This document shows, piece after piece, positions 1-10,911 of a DNA stretch of 64,000 bases. How positions within the stretch are numbered: position 1 is the first letter of the stretch; every line of letters starts with the position of its first letter. The stretch covers positions 23,043,744-23,107,743 of the forward strand of contig OX637393.1 in NCBI GenBank assembly GCA_951799425.1, read 5' to 3'. Under the pieces are notes generated by a model that ran no database searches, was not told where the DNA came from, and was given only the letters and a program-made list of their open reading frames with translations. This DNA is from Ilex aquifolium. Taxonomy: Eukaryota > Streptophyta > Magnoliopsida > Aquifoliales > Aquifoliaceae. Made by a program: the position numbers and the translations under genes.

Positions 1-1007
1 GCCAGAAAGGTAGGACACTCCCCAGTAGGGTGTCCCATCAACGCACAAATTCCACACACTTGTTCTGTGGGAGGGCCAATCAACTTGATTTACCTTTTTC
101 ATCTCTAGAGGTTCAAGCTTTTGAGATAAGGTAGCCATTTTCGCTCTCAGGTCATCATCTTATTTCAGGACATACTTACCCCCTTGGGAAGTAGATGGTT
201 TGGCTTCAACAGTGGTAGGAGAGGCTGAGTCCTACATTTGAGAACTCTCGGATATGGTATCAAAAAAATTGAATGCCTCATCTGGAATTTTTCCCATGAA
301 CTTTCCTTGAGCCATCATTTCAACAAACTGACGTAGTCTAGTGAGCAAAGAATCATAGAAAAATCCTACCAAAGTCCAATTTTCAAAAGTATGGTGTGGG
401 CAGGCTTGGAGAAGATATTTGAATCTCTCCCAACATTGGTTAAATGTTTCTCCCTCTTTAATCAAAAAATTCATGATTTGCCTTTTGAGTGCATTGGTAC
501 GGTGTAGAGGAAAAAACTTTCTGAAAACTCATTCTGTAATGCCTGCCAGTTTGGTATTGAATGGGCTTTCAAAGAATTTAGCCATTATTTATATTTATCC
601 TTTAAAGAGAAAGGAAAAAGTTTCAACTTGGCCATTTTAGAATTATCTTGGAATGTTCCACATACCTCCTCAAAATCTTTAATATGCAGATATGAATTTT
701 CTAATTCAAGTCTATGAAATTGAGGTAGTAATTGCACTGTCCCAGCCTTTACATTAAAGATAGGCACATTTGTAGGAAACACAAAACAAGAGGGGACACT
801 GTTTCGTGTGGGATGCAAATAATCCCGTAGAGTTCGAATGTTAGGAACTTCCCCTTCTCTCTCAGGAACTTCTTCTTCTCTCCCATTATTGGCCATGTTA
901 TTATCAAAAGAGTCTGCTATTGATCGAGGTGAAGATGGTCCAGATTGATTTACAGACCCAACAGATTCTTCTGGCAAATTTGGAAAGTGAGGATCGTCCT
1001 CAGACAT
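1..1007 (-). pseudogene. gag: G gag (capsid/nucleocapsid) pseudogene, 3' end off window
   Basis: Structural Gag protein, which would assemble virus-like particles in the cytoplasm. The likely start Met is at 1007. The capsid region contains the family-typical LLPQFH, ENSYLHIKDFEEV and KLFPFSLKDK stretches, followed by an in-frame stop near 583-585. The same protein then continues past WLNSL to the block containing EGETFNQCWERF (474-232). A nucleocapsid zinc knuckle of CX2CX4HX4C form (C-GI-C-ALMG-H-PTGE-C) lies at about 10-55. At least two stops interrupt the frame, so it is a decayed copy. Homologous blocks occur in B (48184-49838) and C (51834-52750). Confidence 0.85.
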
Positions 1008-1092
1008 AAAATAAGAATTATATACAGTAAATCAAAAATATATAAAACAATTGAATGCCTTTTTCACTTTTTAGTTTAAAACATAGTTAGGT

Positions 1093-1110
1093 TCCCCGGC
1101 AATGACACCA
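1093..1110 (-). other. Primer-binding site of G, tRNA-Asp-like, degenerate
   Basis: The minus strand reads TGGTGTCATTGCCGGGGA. It matches the B primer site (49931-49948, TGGCGCCGTTGCCGGGGA) at all but three positions. The B sequence is what the 3' end of plant tRNA-Asp would pair with. It lies six bases inside the LTR end, as in B. Confidence 0.8.
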
Positions 1111-1116
1111 AAAACT

Positions 1117-1458
1117 TGACTTGATCCAAAATGTGTACACTCAAGTTCAGGCGGTCAAGTTGTAGTCATAATCCGGTTAAGTCCGGAGTCGAATCCATAG
1201 GGAACTACTGTTGGTGTTTTGAAGTAATTAGTGACAGAGACCAAAGTGACTAGAACCTTTGAGATTTGAAGTTATGATGATTATAGAGTTTCTTGGACAG
1301 AATATAAGATTCTTTCAAATGAAAGAGTCACCCTTTAGCTCGAGGATCTAGACATGTAGTCAATCATCCGGTTGTTCTATTTGTGCTTGAGAACTCAATT
1401 AACCCCTATGTCAACAACAAGTTAATTGGAGGATAAAGATGGACTGTGGGAATTAAGA
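1117..1458 (-). repeat. G 5' LTR, 3' part
   Basis: Minus-strand LTR end (...GGATCAAGTCA) followed by AGTTTT and the primer site. It aligns by eye with the F LTRs over the 'tggacagaatataagattctt' and 'ggatctagacatgtagt' tracts. It is truncated at 1458 by insertion of E. Confidence 0.8.
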
Positions 1459-2364
1459 TGTGACGCCCCTAAAATCGGGGGTCCTTTGTCAACCTGTTGA
1501 TCATCCATCAACCCGAAGAAATACCAGTGAATGCCTTAACCCGACACCACGTCACAAAATCCCCTTTCACCGGGATCACAACAACTCAAAGTTTGGACAG
1601 AGTCTCCTCTGTACCGGGCACTCCCCAAACGCATGATTTGTATACACTTCAATCACATGACCCATACGAGGCCCAATATACATCAATTTATCCTCATTAA
1701 TGTCCATTTGTATCATTGAAAAAGAGAACCCAAGACCAAAAGGGCTTAGCAAAACATTTCAAAAAAATTGAGATTTTAACAAAACCTACCTGTTTGAACG
1801 TGGAGTGGCGTTCGAACGAAGGTTGTTCCCAGTACTTTGGTTCTCTACAGAGATGCAAAAGTACTATAAGCTCCTCACATTCGCACGTGGAATGGCATTC
1901 GAACGTGAAAGGGGGGTTTGAACATGGAATGGCGTTCAAACTAAGGTTGCTACCAGTACTTTGGTTCTCTGCAGAGTCTCAAGTACTGTAAGCTTCCTAC
2001 GTTCGAATGTGTAATGGTGTTCGAATGCCTACAATAGTTGTGTCCATTTTTTCCCTTTTTTCATCCGTTTTCGATTTCCAATCCATCCCAAACATGTACA
2101 ACATCAACCCAAACTCCCATAATATGAAGTGTTACATACAATATGGTTCATACAAGTCCATTGCAATCATTTTTATATAATTACATGCCAAAAACAAAAT
2201 TTCTACAATAGTTTTACAAAACGTGATTTAAAAGCCACAAGTCGACTTTTCTTCATCCTTGAGGCCCTAAATGCGAGCTGTCCACCGGTATATAACCAGC
2301 ACATGAAATATTTTCCCATAAAGGGTGAGCCACGCTCAATTGGGTATCTCCTAAAGAGGTTAAT
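1459..2364 (-). repeat. E 3' LTR, 3' (U5-side) part
   Basis: Starts at TGTGACGCC on the plus strand, which is the LTR end on minus, and runs to the TTAAT target site of A at 2360-2364. It is homologous to S3 (42191 onward), including the 'aacccgacaccacgtca' tract. With A removed the whole LTR is about 2.65 kb. S3 without H is about 2.63 kb. No gene lies here; an array of TTCGAA palindromes occupies 1792-2030. Confidence 0.85.
1792..2030. repeat. Palindrome array, TTCGAA type, in E LTR
   Basis: Four pairs of (diverged) CGTTCGAACG palindromes at about 1792-1817, 1878-1905, 1916-1940 and 1999-2028. Between them are AGTACTTT...AAGTACT tracts. The same tract plus palindrome unit occurs in the unrelated Athila-type element F upstream of its ORF3 (22592-22895). 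The homologous slot of S3 holds TTCCGGAA palindromes instead. Confidence 0.85.
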
Positions 2365-2627
2365 TGATTAGCACAAAAAGATGACATATATTGTATGCTA
2401 ATATGCCCTCTTATACTTGCTTTTGTCGTGAAATTGGGAAAAAAAGCGTTTAATCGTCTCTTTGATGGAATTTTGTGTAAATGTAGGTAAAATGATGTAA
2501 ATGGTATGAGCTAAGCCCCCATTGAAGTGATTGAGGCCAATGAAGATGAGGGGGTAGCTTAAAGGAAGGTTTGGAGGGTCAAGAAACCAAGAAAAATACA
2601 GTTTAGATGAAAACCTTCCGGAAGGTT
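2365..2627 (+). repeat. A 5' LTR remnant
   Basis: The first ~263 bp match the start of the 3' LTR (12302 onward), including TGATTAGCACAAAAAGATGA. The copy then jumps, directly after a CCTTCCGGAAGG palindrome (2613-2626), into gag at the zinc-knuckle region. The rest of the LTR, the primer site and the N-terminal two-thirds of gag are lost. Confidence 0.85.
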
Positions 2628-3919
2628 TGGTGGAACATTCCATATCAGATTGCCCTAACATTCCGGCACTTAAGGAAGTGTACCACGATCAAGTGCATGC
2701 CTTTAACCAAACGAGGCAATCATTCTCTCTGCACTCAAATACTTACAATTCGGGTTGGAGCAATCACCCAAATTTTAGTTGGAGAAATGAGAATCCCACT
2801 CCTCATGGTTCAAATGCATATTCACCTCCCGTGCCTCCTAAGAAAAATCAATATCAAGGCCAAGGTCAAGCGTCTAGCTCACAATACCCCCGGTCCAATC
2901 TGCAAGGGTATTCACCAAATCCACCCCCATAGAATTTTTCCTAAAATCCACCTCCACAGAATTTTTCTCAACAAGCACCATCCAATCCTTCCACCTACCA
3001 ACCTCCCCATAAGAGGAACTTGGAGGATGTGCTTTATAATTTCATCCAAAGCCAAACCACTTTTAAAAACAACATTTCGGCTCAACTCACAAAAATTACC
3101 AATCACATAGGGTTATCACAACAAGAGAAGGGGAAATTCCCCGCTCAACCCCAAGAGAACCCTAAGGGCCAACATGTGATTGAGTCGTCCGAGCCCACCA
3201 AAGAGAGTTGTGAGCAACTCAAGGCAGTCACCACCCTTCGAAGTGGCAAACAAATTGATAAAACCATTGTGCCAAAAGTATCTCCCAATGCCACATTGCC
3301 ATTAGAGAAAGAGACTAAGGATGACACCGAGGGAGGTGAGGTGAGTGAGAAGAAAAAAATGGTTGATGAAAGTGTACATGCATCCCCTATTCCTGCTCCT
3401 TTTCTTAATCGTTTGAAGCCACCCATTAAGGTGACTAATTATGCTGATATACTTGAAATGTTTAAGCAGGTAAAGATCAATATTCCACTCCTTTATGCCA
3501 TTAAGAAAATCCCATATTGTGCTAAAATCTTGAAGGATTTATGCACCGTGAAGCGAAGACTAAATGTGCACAAGAAGGAATTCCTCATCGAGCAAGTGAG
3601 CTCAATCTTGAGGACTAACACCCCACCAAAGTTCAAGGATCTCGGATGCCCTACCATTGCTATCACGATCAGGAATTGCCGGGTGGAGCAAGCTCTCCTT
3701 GGCTTGGGGGCAAGTGTTAACCTCCTTCCATACTCGGTGTACCAACAACTCCAGCTTGAAGAGTTGAAGCCAACTCCAATCACCCTTCAGCTGGCGGATC
3801 GTAGTTTTAGAACACTAAGGGGAGTAGTAGAGGATGTTTTAGTCCAAGTTGATAAATTTTACTTCCCCGTTGATTTTATTGTGCTTGACACTCACTCGGT
3901 TGCAAATCTTAGCTCCTAA
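2628..3919 (+). pseudogene. gag-pro: A gag C-terminus and protease pseudogene
   Basis: Begins inside gag (VEHSISDCPNIP, just after the knuckle) with no start codon. A Pro/Gln/Asn-rich linker follows (to about 3160), broken by a TAG near 2931. Next come the conserved TTLRSGK box (about 3230) and the pre-protease block (KINIPLL, KILKDLCTVKRR). The retropepsin site at 3690-3740 reads ALLGLGASVNLLPYS. In F the same site is ALLDLGAS, so the catalytic Asp is Gly here and the enzyme would be dead. The frame ends at a TAA (3917-3919), but protein similarity continues in the same frame. Confidence 0.85.
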
Positions 3920-5780
3920 ATCCCCGTTATACTTGGTAGACTTTTTCTTGCCACATCTAATGCTGTGATTAATTGTAGGAACAGTCTTATGAAGCTAGCA
4001 TTTGGGAACATGACTATGGACCTTAATGTTTTGAATTTGTCAAAACAACTGGGGGATGATGAAGAGGCACATGAGATCAACCGGATCGACACCTTGGTGG
4101 AGGAACACTTGGAATTAATGAGCACCTTCAAGTTTGGAGAGGAAGAGAATGTTGATATAGAAAAGGGTGATGAGCAAGAGGAATTGGAGAGCTTGAAAGG
4201 GGTAGAGAAATGGACTCCTACATTTGAGAAGATTCCATGTAATGACAAGAAGATTTTCCCGTCAAATGAGCAAAAACACATCTTGGAGTTGAAGCCATTG
4301 CCATCCCATCTCAAGTATGCTTATCTTGGGGATGACAAGACATTTTTGGTGGTGATTAGCTCAACGTTGGAGGCAAAGTAAGAAGAAGAGCTCTTGGAAG
4401 TGTTGAGGAGGCATAAGGGAGCGATTGGTTGGACAATTGCTGACATCAAAGGGATAAGCCCCATCATTTGCACACACCGTATTTATCTTGAAGAGGACTC
4501 CAAACCATCTTACAACCACAAAGAAGGTTGAATCCAATCATGAAGGACGTGGTGAGGGATGAGGTACTAAAGCTACTTGACGTGGGCATCATTTTTTCGA
4601 TTGCTGATAGTAAGTGGGTTAGTCCCATGCAAGTAGTACCCAAGAATTCGGGAGTCACTGTTGTTGCAAATGAGGAGAATGAGCTTATTCCAACAAGGGT
4701 GATCACCGGATGGAGGGTTTGCATTGAATATTGGAAGCTCAACCTATGCACGAGGAAATACCACTTCCCATTGCCATTCCTTGATCAAGTGTTGGAAAGA
4801 GTAGCGGGGTATCTATTTTACTGCTTCTTGGATGGCTACTTTGGGTACAACCAGATCGAGATCGCATCGGAGGATCAGGAAAAAGACCACTTTCACTTGC
4901 CCCTATGGAACATTTGCCTTCCGACGCATGCCTTTCGGGCTATGTAGTGCCCCTGGAACCTTTAAACGTTGCATGATGGGGATCTTTAGTGACATGGTGG
5001 AGAAAATTGTAGAGGTGTTTATGGATGACTTCTCAGTCTTTGGGGATTCTTTTAGTGGATGCTTGGAGAATTTGGAGAGAGTTCTTGAGAGATGTGAAGA
5101 GAAGAGCTTAGTTTTGAATTGGGAGAAGTGTCACTTCATGGTGACGCAAGAAATTGTTCTTGGGCATATCGTCTCGACGAAGGGGATTGAAGTGGACAAA
5201 TCAAAGGTTAAGGCTATTTCCAAACTCCCTACACCGAAGGTCATCAAGGATATCAAGTCGTTTCTTGGCCATGCCGGTTTTTATCGTCGTTTTATTAAAG
5301 ACTTTAGTGCATTGGCCCGACCTTTGACCAATTTACTGTCTAAGTATGTCCCATTCGAGTTGTCGGATAATTGTGAGGCATCTTTTACAAAACTCAAAAG
5401 CATGCTTACCACTCCTCCGATTATGCGACCACCCAAGTGGGATTTACCTTTTGAGCTTATGTGCGACGTGAGTGATTACGCGGTCGGCGCAGTGCTTGGT
5501 CAAAGGGAAGACAATAGACCCTATGTAATATACTATGCTATTAAGACTCTTAATGAAGCACAAATGAATTACACCACTACTGAAAAAGAGTTACTAGTTG
5601 TAGTATTTGCATTAGATAAATTTCGGTCCAATATTATTGGTTCACCTATAGTAGTCTATATTGATTATTCTGCTTTGAAGTATTTGTTGTCTAAGCAGGA
5701 TGCAAAAATGAGACTCATTAGGTGGATACTCCTCCTACAAGAATTCAATTTAATAGTCAAAGACAAAAAAAGGAGTTGAG
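3920..5780 (+). pseudogene. pol: A protease end, reverse transcriptase and RNase H pseudogene
   Basis: Continues pol after the stop at 3917. The post-protease spacer with acidic residues is about 3965-4380, ending in another stop (4379-4381). RT begins near 4440 (IADIKGISP), with frameshifts near 4510 and 4900. RT motifs include [12 protein letters not shown] and the catalytic [10 protein letters not shown] at about 5015-5045. [21 protein letters not shown] marks the connection domain. RNase H shows [20 protein letters not shown] and [11 protein letters not shown] (about 5460-5700), where relatives have TDH. A final frameshift falls near 5770. Family: Athila lineage. Confidence 0.88.
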
Positions 5781-5783
5781 AAC

Positions 5784-6356
5784 GTGGTGGCGGACCATTT
5801 ATCTCGACTGGTGGTGCAAGAGGCCGATGAACACATTCCTATTCTTGATTTATTCCCTGATGAACATTTACTTTCAATTCATTTTATTTCTCCATGGTAT
5901 GCTGACATATGTAACTATCTTGCAACAGGACAAATACCACCGCATTGGAGCCCGGAGGATCGAAGAAGATTTACTGCGGATGTGAAGTACTTCTACTTCG
6001 ACAACCCATATCTGTTCAAGTATTGCCCTGATCAAGTCATGTGGAGACATGTACCAGAAAATGAACAGCGGGAAGTCCTTGCATTCTTCCATTCAGAGGC
6101 ATGCGGTGGTCATTTCTCTGCGAAAAAGACTTCGGCAAAAATTCTACAATCAGGAAAACTCCGATCTCGTTGGGATGACCCCTATCTTGTCAAGGTGGCC
6201 TACCGCAATGGAGCCGTGGAAGTCACAAACCATGAGGATAGCAGGACATTCAAGGTCAATGGACAAAGACTCAAGCCATTCTTGGAGGGTTTTGAAGGAC
6301 AAGGTGTGGAGGAGGATCTGACGGATCCGGTATATCCGGAATTGGTGGAGGAGTAG
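5784..6356 (+). pseudogene. pol: A integrase remnant with core deleted
   Basis: Frame 5784-6356 starts at the RNase H/integrase linker (VADHLSRLV) and runs through WYADICNYLATGQIPPHW to the N-terminal zinc region (FFHSEACGGHFSAKKT). Near 6145-6160 it jumps straight to the C-terminal tail (LRSRWDDPYLV, FKVNGQRLKPFLEG). The whole DDE catalytic core is missing. The pol C-terminus DPVYPELVEE is shared with D (63920-64000), which fixes the natural end of pol. Confidence 0.85.
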
Positions 6357-6580
6357 CTGATTTTTATGCTTTTTAGTGTACAATTGTTTTTATTTACTTA
6401 CTTTACTTTTATTTCATTTTACTTACTCTCTTTTGTCGTATAGTTTTATTTTTCTTAAGTTCCAGATATTGGTATTTTGTAAAAGCTCAAATGCGAGGTG
6501 TTCTCTAACCCTAATCATCTTTTACAGTCCTTCATTGCATATCATATCTTTTTTGTTGCATTGAGAACAATGCATGAATC

Positions 6581-6596
6581 AAGTTGGGGGGTGAGG
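6581..6596 (+). other. Internal polypurine tract after pol (A)
   Basis: AAGTTGGGGGGTGAGG, preceded by TTGAGAACAATGCATGAATC. The same context sits after pol in D (63678-63694) and in diverged form in F (23771-23790). It resembles the terminal tract at 12281-12301, so it could prime a second plus strand. That role is inferred. Confidence 0.6.
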
Positions 6597-8456
6597 TGCA
6601 CCATTTTTATGATACACCAATGGTTGTAGAAATTTTTGTTGATAATACCAATTTTTGGGGTGGAAATTCACCTTTCACATATCACACAGATTTTTGTTTT
6701 CATTTGTTGCAAATTATGTGAAAATTTTGAAAATTTTTGAGAAAAATATCTGAATGTTGATTTGTATTCCCTTATTATGAGTGTTGTGGGTTTGTTGATA
6801 TGTTAATCTTTGCTTTGAACTTTGAACATATGAGCACATAATAGAAGTTCATCCTATGCTTGAGTATCACTTGTGTATTTGCTTTTGAACTCACCAATAT
6901 GCACACTTTGAATGTGTAATTTCGTCAAATTCCGGATTGAATTCAAATTTTAGGGCTTGACATGAATAGTGGAGATGAGTAAGAACCTATGAGAGCTTTA
7001 GCGTCAATCCTTGTTGGAGGGAACTTACGTTTACTCAAAGAACAATTTTTCAAATTTGTTCAATAATCTCATTATGCTTGTCTTGGCTAGGTGCATTTGT
7101 GTAGTTGATTGACTTGTCTTCAAATGCATAATGCTCCCCCATGCTTATCTAGAGGTGATCTTAGGCCATTCTTTGAATGTTTTGAGTCTTTGCCCTTTTT
7201 CTTGTGAAAATATTGTCCCTAGTGCCGTGATTGAGCCTTAATTGAAATTCGTTTCTATGCCACATAATTGACCAAGCCAGTGCAAAATGATGAAAATCTA
7301 CCTCACCTTGGTTGTTCCTAGAGCTGAATATGAATGATAAAAGAAAAGGAACTAAGGTGTGGAAATTTCTACAAAAGGGATGAATGAAAGTTGAAACTCA
7401 AAGAGTTGAACGGAAAAGAATGAATAATCCAAGAAAAGGAAAAAAAAGGGGTGAGAAGAAGAAAAGAATGACAAAAGAAAAGGAAAATGTTAAGGAAAAG
7501 AAAGAAAAAGAACAAAGAGTTCTGTGATGGTGTTAGACTGAAAATCCCATTAAAAGGGAGGTGTTTTTGAAATAAAAGTCATTCATTCAGAACAACCCTC
7601 TTTGTTATCCTATATCTTTCGTTTCTTGTACCTCAATATCGCCCCAAGGCCCCATTATAACCCTTGAAGCCCTAAGTGATCTAGAGAAGCATGGGAGAGG
7701 CATACTTTTGAAGAAAAAGTGTAGTTGATTTACTATATAATGCCCTAGCATTCCTTTCATGAGATTATGCCAAGGTTGTCTCATTTTTCATGCATGAACT
7801 TCATTTTTGGATTATATGTGAGCATACTTTGTTTTGTGCACAAGATTCTATCTCACATATACACATGGAGAGCATGACAGGATAACGAGAGTGTGATTCA
7901 TTGTTAAGAGACACCCTTGGTGAGGTTGCATCGAAGCTTAATTTGGATAGCCAAGTGAATGTGAATTCCATTGTGTAAACGCTTAAATTACATGTCCATT
8001 GCACACACACACGAGTTTGAAAATGAATGTGTAGGTGCATACTCTTGAATAACATTTAAAGCCATGGTGTTGCTCATGTGTGTTTGGTTCGGGTAGTTGA
8101 ACGACGTGTTAGGTAACCCTATGCTTAAAGGATGGGGGAATATTGCTCAACTTTCAATGTTTGATAAGATTTAGGAATGCCCTTGTTATTTGAATGCATG
8201 TTTTACATTTTGGGTATTCATTTTGGTAGTTTAAACATGAAATTCATGTTTTGTAGCTTGAAAATATCAAAATCTTAAATCATGTTCCAATTTCAGGAAT
8301 GACCTTGGGCTTGATCACTCAATTGTGGTTCATATGTGTGGTTCAAGTTTTTGGTAGGTTAGATGTCTTAGGTAAGGTGTTAAGATGTGTTGGAGTTGAG
8401 GAAAGTTGGTTTGGATGTGAATTTTTGAACAAATGAATAGTTTTGCAGCAAAGGCA
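6597..8456. other. Conserved noncoding block of A between pol and ORF3
   Basis: No sense ORF of note. Reverse-complement tracts shared with D (61803-63677), F (19453-21410) and B (35835-37512) include 'cataatctcatga' (A about 7760), a GGTTATAAT tract (A about 7650) and an 'aatgagattattga' tract (A about 7060). It contains A/G-rich stretches at about 7320-7520. In A and D the block precedes ORF3; in B and F it follows ORF3. Function is unknown; candidates are RNA structure, packaging or antisense transcription. Confidence 0.6.
7801..8055 (-). CDS. Antisense ORF in A, 84 codons, similar to one in D
   Basis: Runs opposite to element A. The predicted peptide shares MHLHI, the WLSKLSFDA/WLAKFSFNA core and CEIESCAQN near its C-terminus with the antisense ORF of D (62221-62460). 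Both end at QK. Antisense ORFs between pol and the 3' LTR are known in some plant Ty3/gypsy elements of the Tat group; I know of none in Athila. Because the DNA of the block is itself conserved, coding is not shown. It could be incidental. Confidence 0.3.
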   Translation of the reverse strand: MLFKSMHLHIHFQTRVCVQWTCNLSVYTMEFTFTWLSKLSFDATSPRVSLNNESHSRYPVMLSMCICEIESCAQNKVCSHIIQK

Positions 8457-8575
8457 AAACCTTCCGAAAGGTTTAGTCAAAAACCTTCCGGAAGGTTTTG
8501 CCTACTGGAATTTTTGCCTCAGGCAGTAAGCAAAACCTTTCGGAAGGTTTTGATCGACCTTCCGAAAGGTTTTGC
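8457..8575. repeat. Palindrome cluster upstream of ORF3 in A, TTCCGGAA type
   Basis: Four copies of CCTTCCGGAAGG-like palindromes (some TTCCGAAAGG or TTTCGGAAGG), with linkers TTTTGCCTACTGG and TTTTGCCCAGA. The same linkers and palindromes occur in the A 3' LTR at 12549-12710, so the cluster looks LTR-derived or LTR-matched. Confidence 0.85.
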
Positions 8576-8859
8576 CCAGAAACCTAAAAATGAGGGCTTT
8601 AAGTTAGATTTTTTCGAGAAACTCTTCACATTTCCCCCAAATCAAATCATCCCAAGCCCTCTCCTCTCCTCCTACTCTCTTCTAATTTTCAAATCACTTC
8701 CCCAAAATTTCAATCTTCCTATTTTCTCTTGATTAGGGTTGGATTTTAGAGTGTTTTAGCCGAAATTTTAAAGAGTTCTCCACAAAACCCTAGGGTTCCA
8801 ATTTCCTCCAAATCTCTCAGCCTCCTTGTTCTTCCCCAAACCTATCCAACTCTACTACA

Positions 8860-9090
8860 ATGGCTCGTACAAGAGGAATTGCTATGGATGTTTTTGAGCC
8901 CATTGAATGGGTGTGGATGTTGATTTTGACCATCTTCGGTCTCGGGGCATTGTTGTCACTCATGGCCTGTACTAAGAGGACTGGCCCAGGGTCTCCATCC
9001 CCCATAGAGTCTAGCTCCAGAAAGAGAGCCGAGGAGGGCCCAAGTGGCCAAGAGAGGCAGGAGAGAAGGACCAAGGCTAGGCATAACGCC
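8860..9090 (+). pseudogene. A ORF3, N-terminal part (split by S1)
   Basis: Third ORF in the env position. The start at 8860 is chosen because D has an equivalent Met 34 codons before the same MA-TKR motif, with equal length. Residues 17-37 (WVWMLILTIFGLGALLSLMAC) form a hydrophobic, membrane-anchor-like helix; D has a comparable one. A basic, Ser/Pro-rich stretch follows (SSSRKRAEE). An inner Met at 8962 is an alternative start. Removing S1 at its ACGCC duplication continues the frame into 10912-11981. Function is unknown; the family resembles the plant 'putative transposon protein' domain, recalled and not searched. Confidence 0.7.
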
Positions 9091-9350
9091 TGATTAACCC
9101 TAATTAGTATGTAAATTAATATAGTTAAATAAGTAATTTTGTAAGATAAATCAATTAAAAAATATCAATTAAGGTTTGTGCGTAAATTAGGGTTTTAATC
9201 ATGTTATGTTTGAAATTTCAGGGTTTAATGTGGAATTGCCGGAAACTACAAGGAACAATGCGTCAAAGCTCAAAAGGGCAAAGGACCAAAGTGTAATTCA
9301 CACAAAGGAAGAGTCAGCACTCAAGAAGATAATGATCCAGCAAGGCATGA

Positions 9351-9381
9351 CCGTCCAGACGGTGGAGGGCCGTCCGGACGG
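9351..9381. repeat. Palindrome pair CCGTCCGGACGG type in S1
   Basis: CCGTCCAGACGG and CCGTCCGGACGG with 19-bp start-to-start spacing, about 50 bp upstream of the TATA box. The same U3 slot in B and S4 holds a single AACCTTCCGGAAGGTT (35520-35535, 51520-51535, 54240-54255). Confidence 0.85.
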
Positions 9382-9429
9382 TGCCCTAAGGCGGCTGCCC
9401 TCCTGACACGTCATGCTTCCTCCTTTTTC

Positions 9430-9438
9430 TATATAAAG
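9430..9438 (+). promoter_or_regulatory. Probable TATA box of S1
   Basis: TATATAAAG at 339 bp from the LTR start. B and S4 have CTATAAATAG at 343-344 bp, so position and motif agree. Confidence 0.65.
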
Positions 9439-9919
9439 GCCATGCATGGCCTTGTTTTGAAGTTGACTGGGCAGAGAGAGAGAGCTCCAGAGAGAATTCC
9501 AAAGAAAGAAAAGAAAGAGAAAAAGAAATCGAGAAAGAGGAAGTCACACACAAATCCGGTTCGTCATACAATCCAGCGGAAACTCTGTATTTCTACATTT
9601 ATGTTGTATCTTTCTATTCGGATAATTGAACTGCCGCCACCTTTTTGTCTTAAATGATAGTAAAAGGTGGGTGTGTTTCAGTTGTTCCTTGTGAAAGAAG
9701 TGTCCGAGTCTGTATTTCAGTTATAGTTATAATGAAAACTACCCGCAGTCCTTGCTTGTCTATAGTAATGGGGTGTGAGTAGTTACTGCTATCCTCCAGT
9801 GAGAGGTGAACATATGTATAATATTGGTTAACTTTTGTACACTTCATGCATGATACAGTGATGTACGTAATTTCGGTGCTGTGCCTAAAATTATGTCATC
9901 AGTGCATCATCAACCTGCC

Positions 9920-10540
9920 GGTTAAATATCTACGGTGTTCCAATCGGTATGGCTTGACCTCCACCGGAGCATTAAGGATGTTCTACTGATGCATGGTACA
10001 AAACCTAAATGATCCTCATGAATGGCTTGTCCTTCTGGGTTATTAGGGTTGTTTAACTTATATAACTATTAGATTAATGACCTAAGTGATTCTCATGAAT
10101 GGCTTGTCCTTCTGGATTACTAAGATCGTTTAACTGGTATACATAATAATATTGCCAGTAAAATATCTACGGTGTTCCATCGGTATGGCTTGACCTCCAA
10201 AGGCACTGAGGATGTTTAACTGGTATATATATATTACAGATGACCTATTGAATAATTCAAGTGATCCTCATGAATGGCGTGTCCTTCTAGTTTACTCGGA
10301 TTAGTTAATTGGCACATCTATAACCAGCTAACCTAAGAAGTTGTTGTGTTATGATTTAATACCACCAGCTAACCTAAGAAGTTGCTGTGTTATGGTTTAT
10401 TATGTACGCACTTACTATCATGGGGTCAATTGAGTAATTCAAGTATTCCTCATGAATGGCGTGTCCTTTTGGTTTACTTGGATTAATCAATTGTCATGGA
10501 TACCACCAGCTAACCTAAGAAGTTGCTGTGTGATGGTTTA
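9920..10540 (+). repeat. Interspersed motif array in S1 (R/U5 side)
   Basis: Three motifs alternate: CCTCATGAATGG followed by CTTGTCCTTCTGG (near 10014, 10091, 10265 and 10448); CAGCTAACCTAAGAAGTTG followed by CTGTGTTATG (near 10324, 10367 and 10507); and CGGTGTTCC...GGTATGGCTTGACC (near 9939 and 10170). Two of the three share a GGCTTG(T/A)CC core. Equivalent arrays lie in B (34280-34920, 50360-50900) and S4 (54880-55440). Confidence 0.75.
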
Positions 10541-10911
10541 TATACATCAGACCTACCGGTTGACTTTCCAGTGACATGGAAGTTAATTGTTGTAAGGTGG
10601 CATTTCCAGTACTTGACCAATATAAAACATATGAGATCCTTAAACTGAAGGATACTTTTTATATTACTGTCTTTAAACAATCTATCTACAAACAAAAGCT
10701 TAATTAGACTAGTTATCAATCTAAGCTCACATCACAAGCTATCTCATGTTACACTACTTAAATAACAACTACACTGTTTTTATTTTATTTCCTAATTATT
10801 AAAAACTCTTCGTGGGATCGATACTTGGACTTAAAACCGAGAAAACTACAATTCGACCACTTATACTTGGGTGTATAATATAAATCAGATCACTAAAATA
10901 AGTTCGAATCA

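Larger units (their letters stand above)
1..1458 (-). mobile_element. Element G: Athila-type Ty3/gypsy retrotransposon, 5' end only
   Basis: Reading on the minus strand, the order is 5' LTR (1117-1458), primer site (1093-1110), then gag (1007 down to 1, running off the window). The LTR sequence matches the LTR of element F (around 17570-17870 and 26656-27030), so G and F are the same family. The 5' part of the LTR is cut off at 1458, where Tekay element E begins with TGTGACGCC. G is therefore the outermost and oldest layer of the nest visible here. Confidence 0.85.
9091..10911 (+). mobile_element. S1: solo LTR of the B-type Athila family, inside A ORF3
   Basis: Begins TGATTAACCC, ends GTTCGAATCA, and is flanked by ACGCC at 9086-9090 and 10912-10916. 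Homologous to the B LTRs and S4 but clearly more diverged. No internal domain remains, so it arose by LTR-LTR recombination after insertion. It contains a palindrome pair (9351-9381), a TATA box (9430) and a motif array (9920-10540). No gene lies in it. Confidence 0.92.

Noticed and set aside
8433-8732. 99-codon plus frame upstream of A ORF3
   Set aside because: Begins in the palindrome cluster and runs into a pyrimidine-rich leader; no counterpart before ORF3 in D.
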